In this document: positions 43,601 through 58,600 of the stretch, piece after piece | How positions within the stretch are numbered: position 1 is the first letter of the stretch | How the letters are laid out: each line of letters opens with the position of its first letter | Source of the DNA: Nocardia aurantia | Lineage (GTDB): Bacteria; Actinomycetota; Actinomycetes; Mycobacteriales; Mycobacteriaceae | Assembly (NCBI RefSeq): GCF_009604425.1 | Contig: NZ_WEGI01000008.1 | Location: 124,001 to 188,000 of the forward strand | DNA: 64,000 nucleotides | Direction: 5' to 3' | Made by a program: the position numbers and the translations under genes | Notes under the pieces: model-generated | Database searches by the model: none | What the model saw: the letters and a program-made list of their open reading frames with translations, nothing else | Told to the model about the DNA's origin: nothing

Positions 43601-46600
43601 TCATGGAGACGTCCATGCCGTTGCTGCTCCTGGAGCAGGCCGGTCCGGGGGTGGCCGGCGCGGTCGCGATGGCGAACCAGTTCGCGCATATGTTCGCCGC
43701 GCCGGTCTCCGGATATGCGGTGGATTTCTACGAGATCCGGCGGACGCTGCGTGCCAGTCAGCTGATGGGACTGGCGGCCACGTCGACAGCCATCACCGCT
43801 GTGGCCACCGGTTCTGCGTACATGGTCCCGATACTTGTCGGCACGGGAATTGTCGAGGCGTTCGCCACCACTCTCTATACCGCCGGTGCCTCCCGGGCTC
43901 GCAAAGCGATTCTGGGCGAGGACGAGGAACTACAGCGGGGTCACGCTCGCTTCATCTACAACCAGCAGGAACTGACGCGAATCGCGGGGACGAGTCTCGG
44001 CCCCATCCTGCTGCGGGCGGCCAACTATCTTCCCTTCGTGCTCAACGGGGCGTCCTACGTATGGAATCTGGCAACGTTGGCGAATTTGCGAAGTATTCCG
44101 GTCGCGAGCAGGCCCGACAGCGAGAAACTCTGGACCGGTTTCCGTAACAGTCTTCGCGTCGGCGCCGAAACCATTCGCAGCAACCGGGTGCTGCAGGACA
44201 CCAGCATCAACCAGACCGTTTCCAATCTGTACCTGGGAATGGGATCGCTCTACCTGAACTCGACGATAACGAATTCCGGCATTCCCGGTTGGCAGGTCGG
44301 GGCGGCATTGCTGCTGATTCCCGTCGGAGGTCTGGCCGGGAGCTCGGTACCGACGAAGTGGCTGGCGAAGGCCTCGATCCGGACGATGATGTCCGTCCGA
44401 CTGCTCGGCTTGGTGGGGACGGCCGTGACACAGGCGACCACCACGAATCCCTGGTTGGCCGCGGGAGCGCTGAGCGCCGGGTGGATGACGCTCGGCGCGG
44501 GCGGTGTCGCCGTGAGTACCTACCGCGCCACCGCCATCCCGGCGGAGGTGTGGGGGCGGGCAACTGCCCTCAACACCGTGGGCAACCGGGCCGCCGCGGC
44601 GGTGGGCGGCGGCTTCGCCGGCGCCATGCTGTCGATCATGGGCGCCCAGCCGGTGGGCTGGACCATCGCCGCGACCTTCGGCACCGTCGCGGCGGCCACC
44701 ATGGCACGGCAATACCAGGTGGCGGAGCGTCTCCGGAGCCTGTTCCGCCGGCGGCGGAAGATCACCGAGGCATTGCTGACCTGTATGGAGCAGGTCGCGG
44801 AGGTGGCAGCCGCGGTCGGTATCCGCGGTGCGGCGAAACTGGAACCGGGGCAAGACAATTGGCGCCATCTCCGGAACGCTCTCACACCCGGCGCCGAGCT
44901 CGCCACCCGCGCCCGATTCATCGCGACCGACCTGCGTCCCGGTCCCGACCCGCTCGCCCACATCATCGAGGAGGTCCGGGCCGGTCACGCGGAGGCCGCT
45001 GTCGTCCTGCTCGACAGCGGCGTCGAGCACGGTGACACCATGCATTCGTATTTCGTCACCAGGGTGGCAGACGAGGTCGTCGTCTTCGATACCAATGTCG
45101 AGGAACCCGAGCGTGCCGCCTCCGGAGACCGCGACGCCGCCGCGGACGAACCACGTCGCATTCCGCGAGTCCGCATCCACGACCCGCTCGCGGGAGCCGG
45201 CGCGGAGGGCGCGGAGGGCGAGGAGGGCGCGGAGGCACACATCCCGTGGAAACAATCCTTCGGGCACATCGAAGAGGCCTTCGTCGCCTACTTCACCGTC
45301 GACGACGAGGACAATCTCGTACCGAGCGAGTACCGATCCGACTCGGGTGCGAGACCACGCGAAGGCAAGATCACCGGCCGGCCGCCGGTGATCACCGGCG
45401 GGGGGATCTTCGGCGATATCGCGGCGGCGCTGGCGGGCTCCTCGGTGTCCGCGGCGGCGGACGATGCCCGCGCGGCGGAACCGGATCCGGTGGGGCCCGG
45501 ATCGGCTGCGGAACAGGCCGATTCGGACGCCAGCCCGCCGCGGTCCGGCGCCGGAGGCGGCGGTGACGACGGGGGAACACCGGTCTCCGGTTCGGAGATG
45601 CCGGACGGGTGGAGCGAGTTCGAACCGTCCGCGGAGCTGGCCGACGCGGTCGCCGCCCTCCGGCATGTGGCCGGACAGAGCACGGAATCAGCTTCGGCCG
45701 CACGGCGTTTGGTCGCCGAGCGCGCGGCGGCGGAGCTGGTGGCGGCGACGGTGGAACAGGGCGGCCGACAGCTGCGGCCCGGATGGGTGCTCGCCGACGG
45801 GGTCTCGCCCCGGCTGGAGATGTTCGTGCCCGTCGGCGTGGCGTCACCGCTGTCCGGCCGGGCCCGGGAACGTCTCGCCGAGAACGGATTCGAGGTGGTG
45901 GAGCGCCGGATCGACATCCGGTTCGACGGCGACGGCCGCGGCCGGGTACTGGTGTCCGACGATCCGGCGACCCACATCCGGCAGCGGGAACAGGTGCGGC
46001 GGCTGACCCGGGCTCGGGAACAGCTCGATCGAATGCCTTGGGAGAGCACCGAATCGACCGCCTCCGGCGAATGGACCGAATCGCCCGCAGCGCCCGGTCA
46101 CGTCGATCCGGCGCGCGCGGCGTGGGTCGTCGCCGTGGAGAACGGGATTCGCTCCTTCATCACCGAATACGGTGCGACGCTGGACGATCTGCTCGCGGCG
46201 CCGTCGTGGTCGCTCACGCAGGAGCGCCGGAGCCGGGAACTGCTGCATCGCCTGGAGACGTTGCAGCGGTATCGCGTCGAGGCGCGGACGCAGGCCGCGG
46301 CGGCCGCCGCCGGGACCGTGCTGGACGCGCCGGGCGCCCGTTTCACGCATATCACCGCGGACGGCGTACTGCGCGTGTCCGTACCGCTGGCGTACCCGTG
46401 GATCGTGTTCACCACCGCTGCCGCGCGAGCGAGCTTGGCGGCCTACGGAATTCGGCGGATCGAATTCACCCGCACGGACGTGGCAGCGGACGGCACGGTG
46501 CGGATCACCGAATGGGACAGTGACGTTCCGGCCGCGGCACCGGCACTCGACCGCGCCGGCGCCGGTCGGCGGCTGGACGAGATCCTGGCACCGCATCTCG

Positions 46601-49600
46601 ACCGCGTCCACCGCCACGGCCTCCCCCGTCCGGACCGGCAACTCCGCTCCCGCCGCGGCGTACGGGACAAGTATCTGGAGACCGCGCAACGCGAAGTCGC
46701 CGCGCGGGCGACCCGCGCCGGCAGCGCGGCGATCGACTCGATGCGGCCGGAACTGCACGCCGTCCTGTGGACGGTGGTCACCGAAATCGGCGAAGCGGCC
46801 GGGCGCACTGCCGCCGACCTCTGGGACGAGACCGATGCCACGTACGGCGCCTTGCCGGAAATGGAGTCCGCGGCCTGGTTCGGGGCACTGCGCGAGGATC
46901 TGAACCGCGAATTTCCCGAGCCCGGAGCGGGTGCCGAAACCGGGCTCGCCGCAGACGTTTCCAGCGATCCGCGGGCGGCGGTGGCGGTCGCCGCCGCCCG
47001 GCGCGGCGGCATTCCGATCGACTCCGGTACGGCCGACAGCTGGGTGTTCGTCGCCGGTACACCCCGGCTCGAGGTGTACACCGCCGGTGCGCCGGACGGC
47101 ACCCACGCGGAATTGCTGGAGACGCTGGCCGTGCGGGGACTGTCTGTCATCGTGTACCAGGTGCGGATCGAGAACGGCGAGATCCGGACCGTGCCCGCGG
47201 CGACGTCCGAAACCGCCCTGGCGAATCTGCTGCTGTTCCAGCGAGATCAATGGGCTCGCCTCTACAGCTCGGTGCGCGCGGCCGAATCCGGTGGGGTTCC
47301 CGAATTCGGCCGCGCGGCACCGCCACCCGACGGCACGGAGTTCTGGACACGGTCGGACGGCCGCCCCGCCGGGCCCGTCGCGCCGCGGTCGGCGCAGGTG
47401 ACGATCCTCGAGGACACCCTGCGCACGGTCGCGGAACGGGTGCGCCGGATCCGCGCCGGCTTGCCGAGTCCGGAGCATTGGACAACCGCGGAGCAGCGCA
47501 CGGTCCGGCTGGAATTGGCCGAACTGGAGGCGCTCCTGGATGCCCGCGGTCCGTCGCGGACGATGGCGGCGATGGTCGAGGCCGCGCGATTGCTGCGGGT
47601 GTCCGTGGCGGAACATCCACCGGTGTGGACGTCGCGCTTCGCCGCGCTGACCGAGGACGGCACGCTGCGGGTGGTCGCGCCGCGGGCCGCGGCCTGGGAC
47701 CTGTTCCCGGCCGCCGCATTGCCGGGCCTGGCCCGTAACGGGGTTCGGCGCATCGTCCATCAGCGGGTGGACGTCGACGCCGACGGTTCCATCCACCTCA
47801 CCGAATGGCAGGCAAGCGATTTCGCCGACGGGGCCGCGACCGCGCGCGAACCGGGGTACGACTCGCTGTACCGGGCGATGGACCGATTGGACGAAATCCT
47901 GCGTGATTCCGGTGCCGTCGCGCCGGACCTGCTCGATTCGCTCCGACGGGAACATCCCGAATTGCTGCGCGGCCGGCGGCGTGAGTCGGTCGAGCGCGCC
48001 ACCCGGCTCCGGTTGGCCGACTGGGCGATGGATCCGCGCGACGCGGCCATGGTGGTGGCTTGTACCGCGCAACTCGTCGCCCGCGCCGGGTCCGCCGCCG
48101 AGGTCGACCGGCTGCTCGGCGATCTGCGGGACCACGACGCGCGGATGTGGCTGTCCGTGTCCGATGCGCAGCGGACACGGTGGCTGCGCACGATCCGCGC
48201 GGCACTGGCTCGGGCGCAGGGTGCGCCCCCGGCGGACTGGCCCGCCGCGCTGGCGGCGATCCGGTCCAGTGCGCTGCCGGCGGGGCAACGGGCCGAGCTG
48301 CCGGGCCATCGATGGCGTCACGAGCCGGTGCCGGAGGCCGCCGGTCCGGAGGACGAATGGCACACCCTCCGTGCGTTTCTCAACCTCGACGAGGCCGGCC
48401 GTGCGGTGTTCGCGCGCGACGCGCCCGACTGGGTGCTGGACATGCTGCCGGCCGGGTGGCGCGATCGCGTTCTGCACCAACGGCTTTCATACGCCGTCGC
48501 CGCGTTCGCGGCGATGGACGACGACGAAGTGTGGCCGCAACGGTCGTGGAGCGCAAGCGATTCCGTGGATGTCCGAGGACTGCTGCTGGAATCCCACCTC
48601 CGATCGATTCTCACCTCTGCCGACCACGGCGACATCGAGTCGGCGGCGCGGATGCTGCCGGGACAGGTCGCTCTGGCGAATCATGTGCTCTCCGAGGAGA
48701 ACCGGAACAGCGCCACGCCCGGTTCCCTGTACGCGCTGGACGCAGGCGGCGGTACCGCGCTGGCCTACGGTGACCTCGAGCGGGCGCCCCGGCTGCGTGT
48801 GCTGATCGTCGATCCGGCGGCCCCGAACGTCCCCGCGGACGCGGTGCGATCCGCGCTGCGGCAGGCGGCCGACGAGGCCGGCGAGAACACCGCCGTGCTG
48901 GTGTGGGTTGCCGGTCCCGAGGCCCGGAACCCGGTGCGGCGCTGGGCCGATCAGGTCATCACGCTGCATCGTCGGCGCGAATTCTATCGACGGGCCTACG
49001 GTGTCCCGCTCCCGGAAACGACCGTCGTCCCGCTGTCCGGCGCGGAGACGATCCACGGTGCGCGTCGGCGGTTCGATCAGGGTGAGCCGGTTGCCGAACC
49101 TTCGCCGACGGCGGGGCCCGCCACCGAGGCCCGCATTCCGGGGCTGTCTCCCGGGGCGGAGCCGGTCCCGGCGGATCGGGCGGGGTCCCGCAGATACGTC
49201 CCGCCGGCCGGCGCCCAGGCACGAATCCGGGAGATTCTCGCCGCGGCGCCGGCCGGATCGCGGTCGGCGCGGACGGCGGCGGAGGCGGTCGCGGTAGCCG
49301 CGGTAGCCGCCGATCATGGCGTGACGACCCTGCCGAACGAGGCAGCGGGCTGGGTGGCGGTGCTCGTCGACGGTGTGCCCGAACGTATCGAGTTGTTCGC
49401 GGGCCCGGACGCCGTGGTCGACCCGCGTCTGCTCGACCTGCCCGACACCCCGGTCATCGTCCGGCGGGTGGCGGTCGATGCCGATGGTTCGGTATGGGTC
49501 GGAGAGCTTCCCGGCGTGGTGGGCGAGCAGCACGACGCGTTGCGGCGGCAGCTGGAACAGGTCGTGGCGGCCACGCGAGCGCAGCCGGCCGACCGGCTGG

Positions 49601-52600
49601 CCACGTGGCGTCCGGCCGGTGGCGAGGTGTCCTGGAGTGACGCGGAGGTGGTGCCGCGGGCCGGTCTCCTGTCCGGCGAGCCGTACGCGCGGGCGTTGTC
49701 GTGGCTGGGTCTGATGATCATCGATGCCGAAGCACACGCTCGGAGTGTGCTGGCGTCGACCATCCGGCCGGCCTCGGCCGCCGCCGAGCAGACCTTCCGG
49801 GACCTCACCGCCGCACTGGTCATGCTCACGGAGATGAGGCTGCAGACCGAGGCCAGGATGCGCGTGCGGACGGCGGCGGCCCTCGCGCCGGACGACGGCA
49901 CCGCGATCGGGGAGCGGAAGGGCGTCTACTGGTACTTCGACGAGAGTCGCCGGCTGGTGGTGCATTCGCCGATCCCCGGCGCCACCACGCTTTTCGGCGC
50001 CGACGACCTCGACACGCTACGCGATCTCGGGGTGACCGGCGTCGAGGTCCGCTGGCTGGAGGTCCGTGACCGGGCCGCGGCCGCTACCGCGGGCACCTAT
50101 CTGGAACTCCGGGCGCGGCGGCTGGATTGGGAGAGTACCGGGACGCGGATCGGCTCCGACGCGTTCGAGTACGTCCCCATCGTGCTCTACAAGCTCGAAT
50201 CGCTCTGGCCGCGATACGGTTCCGTTAACTCCGCGCAGGTGTGGCCCGGTTCCGCCGACGGGGAATCGGATCCGGAGATCCGCCGGCGGTTCGTCCGGGC
50301 CCGCGAGGAGACGCGCGATCGGCCGGACCTGGCAATGGATTTCGAGAGCGCCGCGAACACCGCGATGCACGGGGCCTGGGTCCTGCTCGAGCGCGCCGCG
50401 GCGGAGGATCGTGGCGAAGTCGCCGAGCAGATGATCGGTGACGACCTGTTCGTGTTGCGTGAGGTCGTGCGCGCCGCCGCTGCCGCGCGGTCGCGCGCGT
50501 TGTACGAAAAATTCACGGCCGCAGCGGGTCCGGTGAACGAGGTCGAGACGATCGGTCGCGCGGGTGACCCGGAGTCCACCGCCGGGCCGTCCGGCGCGCC
50601 CCCGTCCGATTCGCGATCGCCGGATCCCGATGATCCACCCGTTGCCGAGGATCCGGCGCGCTGGCGCACACTGCCGCCCTCCGCGCGGCTGGCCGGGCTG
50701 CTGGAACGACTGCGGACGCTGACTGCCGCCGATACGCCGGGCGACGATTTCGCGGAACTGCTCGCCCAGGTCGAATCCGCGGCGATCGCGGAGGCCGCCG
50801 CCGCCCGTGCCGGGACCGAGGTGGCCTCCGGCCGGGTGCTCGTTCCCGGAATCCAGCCGTGGGTGGAGACTTTCGAGACGGTGGGCACCGACGACGCGGT
50901 CCCGCCGGAGTGGGACGATCGGCGGGTCGTGGGTGGCACGGAATCCGTTCGGCGCCTGATCCGCATCGATGCCGGACGCGGCCGGGTGCTGGTACAGGAT
51001 TCGCCGTCCACCCGCGCTCGGCAGCGAATTCTCGCGGACCGGCTGCGGGCGGTGCTGGATTCGGCGGAACCGGCAGAGGCGCAACCGGATTCATCCGGGC
51101 ACCCGGAGTGGACGATGGCCGGATTCGAGTCCGGCGCGGATCCGGCGCTCTCGGGTCAGGTCGCCGCCGCCACCGATACGCTGCGTGCCCTGGTGGATGA
51201 GATCGAGGCTTTTCTCGCGGCCGCGCCCGCCGAACCCGGCGAGTGGACCGCCGATCTGATCGAGGTGGCGCGCGATCTGACGATTCGAGGTGAGGCCCGG
51301 CTGGCGGCCCGGACGTGGGCCCGCAACCAGGTGGCCGCGATCGTCGCCGCCCGGGAGATCGGTGACGGGCCCGGCCGGATCGCGCCGTACGCCCGGATGG
51401 ACGGCGACCAGCTGGTGGTGGTCTCACCCTTCGGGAACCCCTGGTCGCTGTTTCCCACCGAGGAGTGGGAGATGCTCGAGGCGAACGGAATTCGCGGTAT
51501 CAGATACACCGGCGTCGAGGTCGACGCCGAGGGCGTCGTCCGGATCACCCGATGGGAACCGGTGCGGATGCCGTCGCCGTCCGGGGTCGTGGGCCCGGGG
51601 GCAGGCTGGGCGGTCCGGCAGCGCCTTGCGCCATTGACGGTGTGGCACAACGAGAACGGGCTAGATTTCCGGTCGCCCCCCGGAGCCGGGCAGCTGGAGG
51701 TCGTCCGGGCACACCGGCACGCGAGCGTCCACGCCCGGACCCGTCGTCTCCTGCGCGACCCGGACAGCCATCTGGTTCGCACGGCCACGGTCAGGGTCGC
51801 CGCATGGACCCACGCCACCTTCGTGGCGGCCCAGGGAGCGGGGTCGGCGGCGGACCGGGAGGAACTGGCCCGCGAACTGCACCGCACCGACGACGCTCTC
51901 CTCCGGCACCTCCTGGCCGAACATACGGCGGAACTGCTCGAATCCGTATCCGGGCCACGCGCACCGGCGACCGTGGCCGGGACGACCGCGCCGGCCGAAT
52001 GGCCGGCTCCGCTGATCGGGCAGCCGACCGGCACCGAGTTCGGGCGAGCGGCGGCCGATCGTGCCGCGGAGTGGTTCGAGACCGGCGACGACCTCTCGGC
52101 GGCGGTGCTGGCGCTGCCGCCGAACGTCCGGCGGATCCTGGCACTGGCCGCGCCCGCCGCCCTACCGCTGGAGAATCTCCCGACGTGGTTGCGGCATCCG
52201 CGCAATCTCGCGCTTCTCGATCAGGTCGTCACGGTGATCGGCACCGGGAATCCGCCCGCCTGGCTGGGCCGGGAGCGCGGCTCCCGCACTGCTCCCGATC
52301 CGGCGCGGCCGCGGTCCACCGCCGAGCAGGCACTGGACCGGCTGGTCCCCTCGTGGCGAACCTACGAGTACGACGAACTCCTTGCGGCACTGCGCAATAC
52401 GGCGCAACTGGCGGCCACGGCCCGGAGCCATCCGGCTCGTCCCGCGGTGTACGATCTGCGCGCCGACGCCGGCGGGTCGGCGCTGGCCGTCGGCGATCCG
52501 GAGCGGGCACCGAATGTGCATGTGCTCGTTGTGGATCCGTCCTCGGGGCCGGATGCGGTACGGCAGGCGGTGGACGCGGCGGCCGAGCGGGCGGATGCGC

Positions 52601-55600
52601 GGACGGCCGTCCTGGTCTGGGTGGCGTCCGCCGGTTCGTCCCGCGAGCGCGAACTGCTGGCCGAGGATCTGCTGGCGTTGCATCGGCGGCGGATGTTCTA
52701 CCGCGCGAACTTCTTCGTCGGGATGCCGGCCGTCACGGTGTCGCCGCGACCGGGCGCGGACTGGATCTGGAGTGCGGGCGAGCGGTTCCGCGCCGGCCCG
52801 GTATCCGAAGCGGAACTGGACGCCCTGGTCGACGCCGGTATCGAGGTCCGCGATCCGGATATCCGGCTGGCCGCCGATGCCTGGGCGGGCGAATTCGCCG
52901 AAGGGACCGGACCGCTCGCCGACCCGGACGCGCCGGACGACGACGGTGTCCTGTTCCCACCGGGATCGGCGGCCGGCCGGGCGATCTCGGAATGGCTCGC
53001 GGCGGTGACGGCGGGCAGCGAGACGGTGCCGAGGCTGCGGGCGCGAGCTCGTGCGGCGGCGCTGGCGGACGTGGCCGAACACCAGGGCGGCCGGCGGTTG
53101 CCGATCGGCGCCGGTGACCACGTGGTCGTCCTGGCCGACGGGCCACGGCCACGAATCGAGGTGTTCGTCCTCGCCGGCACCGGGCACGACGTGGTGGATC
53201 GAATCCGCGCGGCACTGGCGCCGTTCGACGTTCCGGTATCCGCCAGGACCGTCACCCTCGATGATGCCGGGCAGGTATGGGTGACGAATCCTTCGAGCGA
53301 GGTGCTCCGCGGCCGGCGGCGGCTCCGGCGGGATCTCGCCGCGGCGGCGGCCCGCGCGCGGGCCGACGATGCCTCGACACTCGTTGCCGGGCAACACGAT
53401 TGGCGGATCACCGGAGAAGGCTGGAGCGAGCCGGCCACACTCGCGCTGAATCAGGCGACCCGTTTCGGGTCGTGGACCGCGCAATTGACGGCGACGGAGA
53501 CCGCGCTGCGGCGGCTGCTCGAGACGGCGGATCGCCTCGCGGAGGCGGCGGAGCCGATGTCGATCCGAGACGAGTCGGCCCACCGGCGGCTGATCGCGCA
53601 GATTGCCGAGCTCACCCGATCCTGGTCGGACATCCGGGCCCAGATGCTGGCCACCGAAACCCGCCGGACCGTGGAACGCGGCGGTGACGACATCGCCCGG
53701 CGGCCACCGGGGCAGCAGTCGGGCGGGTATTGGTACGCGGAGGCGGATCGGTCCGGGACCCAGCGGTTCGTCCTCTACTCGCCGGTGCCGGGCGTCGGGC
53801 AGTACCTGGATCCCGGCTTCCTGGGGATGATCGGCGACGCCGGCTTCGCCGGGGTCGACGTCCGATGGTTCGGCCGGGACGAGGACCTGGAATGGAACCT
53901 GTACCAGCAGAGCCGGGAGCTGCGGCCGGGTTCGGACCACCCGATCCTCAGCGGCACCGACCGGGAGTACATCGAGGCGGCGCTCGAACCGCTCGAATCG
54001 TTCTGGCGCGCCCACGGTGATCCGACGCTGTCCGTCGGCGATCCGGAATCCGAACTGGGCCTGCTGTCGGGCGCCGACGCCGGCAGCATCGTGGGAACCG
54101 TGGTCGGCCCGGACGATCTGGCCGACGCCGAATTGCTGTTGAGCCGCCGGCTGCGCGACGTGTACCGCCGGTTGTCCGCCGCCGCGGGCGCGTCCACGCG
54201 ATCGGCCGAGATCACCCAGGCCGGGGAGGTGATCCGCGCCGTCGTGGCGAGCGGGCAGCACGATCCGGTGTCGGTCAGCCGATACCTGGCCGACCGGATC
54301 GTCGCCGGTGATCTCGCGGCCCTGGATCGAGTGCTGCGATCCGCGTCCACGTGGTCGGCCGAGATGGCTGCGGCCTTCGCCGGGGCGGTGCCGCCTGCCG
54401 ACCCCGGTACCTCGGCGGCCGTGCCGGGCTGGGAGCCGGCGGAGTTGCCGGACGGAAGTCCGTCGGAGATCTTGTCCGAGCACGCGGCCGAACTCGTCGC
54501 CCGGATCGGCGCGGGCCCGGAACAGACCGTGAACTATCTGCGGCTCGGGCCCAGCGGCCGGTGGACGCTGGCAGTCGCCGGCGAGCCGGCCGCCGGTCTG
54601 CCGGGTGAGCCGACGGTGTGGCGGCACGCACGGCTGGTGCGTGCCGCGCGGCCCGGTCAGCGCACCGTACTCGGCGACATCGCGCACGTGATCGGTTTCC
54701 TGGAAGGCCTGGACGACGGCCGACCGGCCTGGGAGGTGGGCGAGCGGCCCGCGTCGCTGTACGCGATGGCACCCAGCGGCAGCCTGATCTTCGCGACCGG
54801 CGATCCGGAACGTGCCCCGAGCCTGGAGGTGCGGGTCGTCCGGCAGACCGTGGACCGGACCACGCGGCAATTGCGCCGTGAGGTAGCCGCCGCCGTGCGG
54901 TCCGGCATGGGCGCCGGCGCGACCGCCACGCTGATCTGGGTGGTTCCGGAGCAGGCCGCGGACGAGGCGCGGTGGGAACTGATGTCGGAGTTGCACGCGC
55001 TGATGTGGCGACGCTGGGTCTGTAGCGTCGCCACCGGTGTGCCGAGCGCGCCGGTTCCGGAGGTGAGCCTGCATGATCCGGGCCCGGACCCGAATCTGTT
55101 GCAGGACACCTATATTCCTCCGACATTCCAGCAACATCAGATCGACGTGCTCAGGCAGCGGTCGGCCGTGCTGTTCGAGCGAGATCTGTTCGGCCTGCAC
55201 GAGCAGACCGATTTCCGGCTGATCACGGACCGGCTCGCGGCCGGCGGCTGGATCGGTGTTCCTCCGGACGCGGACACCACCGCGATCGATACCACCCCGC
55301 GGTTGGCCGCCTGGCATCTCTACTACCCCGGCGCCGAGGATTTGCGGGATGTCCGGACATTCCCCGCGCGGGCCCGGCGCGACGATCCGGACACGCGCAC
55401 CGCTCACGACCGCCTCGCCGCGGAATTGGCGCAGGCCGGAACGGGTTCGTTCGCAATGGTTTACGGCAGTCATCCGGGCCGGCTGGACGGTACCCCCGGC
55501 ATCTACGTGATGCGCAACGCCGGGAACGGCGAGATCCGCGCGGTGTGGTGGGATCGCCGGCAGCCGTCCGCCTACGAGCGACCGATCGCCGTGCCCGTCG

Positions 55601-58600
55601 ATGTCGCGTATCCGGGTGCCTTCGCACCGGTCGATCGCACCTTCGAAGCGGTCGTGTTCCCCGCGGGCTATTTCCCGGGCTGGCCGGACGACGACGCGGC
55701 CGGCGACCCGGGAGTGCTGCCGCACGACGAAGCCGAGGCCGCCGCGGTCGCGGCCGTCGCCGCGAATTCCGGTGGCCTGGTGATACCGGGAGACACACCG
55801 GACTGGGTGGCCGTGGTCACCGGCGCCGACCGGATCGAGGTGTTCACGCGCCGCGCCGCCGCACCGGCGCTGTCGCAGCGATTGTCCGCCGCCCTCGTGG
55901 AAAGCGGGTTCACCGCCCGAGTGATCATCCGCGAGGTGCTGGTGGACGCGGCCGGACAGGTCCAATTCGAACCGCTGCCCGTGGCGATCCGGGACGAACA
56001 GCGCGAGCTGCGCGAACGCCTGGCCGCGGCGGAGCAGGCGCCGGCGCGGGCCTGGCTCGAGGCGACCCGATCCCGGATGCGGTTGCCGGGTACCGAGACC
56101 GAACCCGAGCGGCTGGCGCCGCTGGACGACCGCTGGAAAGCCGTCCTGACGGCGCTGTACGCGCTGCTGCCGCAGGATCGGGAGACGCCGCCGGACCAGG
56201 CGATCGAGCCGGAGCCGCAGGCGTCGCGGGAGCGCGACCATCGGTATCGGGCGCTGCGGTCGGAACTGCTCGCGGACGTCGTGACCGCCACCGCCGACCG
56301 GATACACGCGATGGCGACCCGGGCGCTGGTCCCCGCCGGCGCGCAGGGGTGGTACTGGTCGATCGATGACGACAACCGGCTGGTGGTGTATGCCCCTACC
56401 GCGCGGGCCACCGACCTCCTGGGGCCGGAGGTGCTGGCCGAGCTCGCCGATGCGGGTATCGCCGGCGTCGAGCTCAGATGGATCGGATTCGACACGGAAT
56501 GGCGTGTTCTCGGGCAGCGCCGGACGCTGCGGGACGACGACGGATGGCGACCCGACCATGCCACCCTCGACCGGATCCGTGCGAACCTCGCGCCGCTGGA
56601 GGAGTTCTGGGATCGGCACGGTCTGGACGAGCGCACGCTCGAGCGCTACCACCCGGAACGGCGAGCGGACGGCCTGGAGTGGGCCCGTGGGCTGTGGCGC
56701 GCCGCCGTCGGGCGTCGGGAGGATGCGGTCGGCAGCGCGCGGTGGCCCGCCGCCGACGCCGAGGTGAGGTACCGGTCCTGGGCATTGCTCCAGTACGTCG
56801 CCGGACTCGTCGAAAACCTCGGTACCCGGCCCGGACTCGACCCGGCCGAACTTGCCGGGCAGCTGTTTCGCGGCGAGATCGCCATCCGTGAACGGATATC
56901 CCGGGAAACCGAACAGCGGGTGATCGAAGACCTCGCGCGAAACTTCGCACGTGCCATCGGCATCCGATTCGACACCGGGCCCGCGTCCCCGTCGCCCGCC
57001 GATCCCGGCGAGGCGTGGCGTCCGGCGGAACTTCCGGACGACGAGACGCCGACCGTGCTGGAGGCCGAGGCGTCGGGGATCGCCGCCCGGGTCACCCGCA
57101 GGCCGGCGGATCCGCTGAGCGCTTTCTTCCGAGCCGATTTCGAACAACGGTGGAAGATGGTCGCCGGGGCGCCGGCCCAGGTTCGGAAGGCCGTTCTGCC
57201 CACCGGATGGCGTCACCTCCGGAATGTCTATCGTCTGTTGGGAATCGCGCGTACCCGAGGACTGGGTAGTGTGCTCCGTCCGCTCGGTGGCATCGAGGCG
57301 TTGTTCGGTTTCCTGTCGAGTTTCGACGAGGGCCCGCTCTGGGCGGCGCGTGATCGGCGCGTATCGCTGTACGCCGTCGACGTCCCGAGCGACGGGGTGA
57401 TATTCGCGGTCGGCGACCCGGAGCGCGCACCGAATATCGATGTGCGAGTGATTCCCTCGGCGGGCCGGACCGCCGAACAGGTGCAGGCGGATGTCGGACG
57501 AGAGGTGCGGGCCGGGCTGAGCAGGCCCGGCCGGGCGACTCTGATCTGGGTCGTACCCGGCCGGACGGCGCTGGGCGCACGTCAGCAGATCGTGCGCGAG
57601 GTGACGAACCTGCTGCGGCGACGAGCGTTCTACGACATGGTCGCCCTGACCCGGACTTCCGAGACCGAGACCGCCGCGGAAGGCGATCTCGACGTGTCGG
57701 CGTTCGATCCGGCCCGGCCGGGACCCGAAGTGACACTGATCGACCCGTCGGAAACCATCTTCGATCCGGGCGAAACCTTCCTGCCGTTTCTTCCGGGACT
57801 GGACACCGCCATACCGGAAGGCGATTTCCCGGCCGGCGTGGTCCGATCGGTGGCCGGCGTCGATCCGGTCACCGACCTCGACCGGTTCGACGAGTTGCTC
57901 GCGGGCCGGGACCGGACGGCCGCCACGTCCGCGCAATTGTCCACGGCGCCCGCCGATGTGCGCGCGGCGGCCGAACGGCTCGGCCTGGGTGCGGCCGGGT
58001 ACGTCGACGGGTCCGACCCGGCGTCGGCGGCCGCCGAGCGCGAACAGCTTGCCGCGCGGCTCCTTTCGATGCCCTCCGGCTCGTTCGCCTTGCTGTTCGG
58101 CGGGATCGCGGACAGCGCCGCCGAACGTCGCCGAATCTTCCTCCTGCGCAACGACGAGGGCAGGATCGTGGCGCAGCGGTGGGAATTGCGGGCGGACGCA
58201 CCCTTCGAGTTGCCGACCGTGCGGCTGGTCACCTTCGACCCCGCACAAGGCGCCGGCGAACCCTTCCGGGCCCTGCTCGTCACGGCCGGCCCGGAGGACG
58301 GCGGTGCGGCACCGTCCGGGGATCGCGGATCCGAGCCGCCCGGTACCGGTCGTGGACCGAACGAGACTGAGCCACAACCTGATTCAAACAGTGACGCCGA
58401 GCAGATCAGCTCCGGGGCCACCGAGGAGGCGCCGCGTCCGCCTGGTGAGAGCCTGTTCCGTCCGGCCGATCGCGACCTCGCCGAGCAGCTGCGCGGAGTG
58501 CGGTCGGGTGAACCGGCGGCGGGGAATGCCGCCGGGCTGCCGGACCTGCTCGCGCTGGCGCGGACCGCGGCCGCGCAGTTCGCGGAAACCGTTGCCGGAG

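Noticed and set aside
52162..58377. Minus-strand open frame of 2,071 codons
   Set aside because: It is the antisense shadow of the giant plus-strand gene. High GC at third positions removes stops on the other strand. The translation is rich in Arg, Gly and Pro without any domain.
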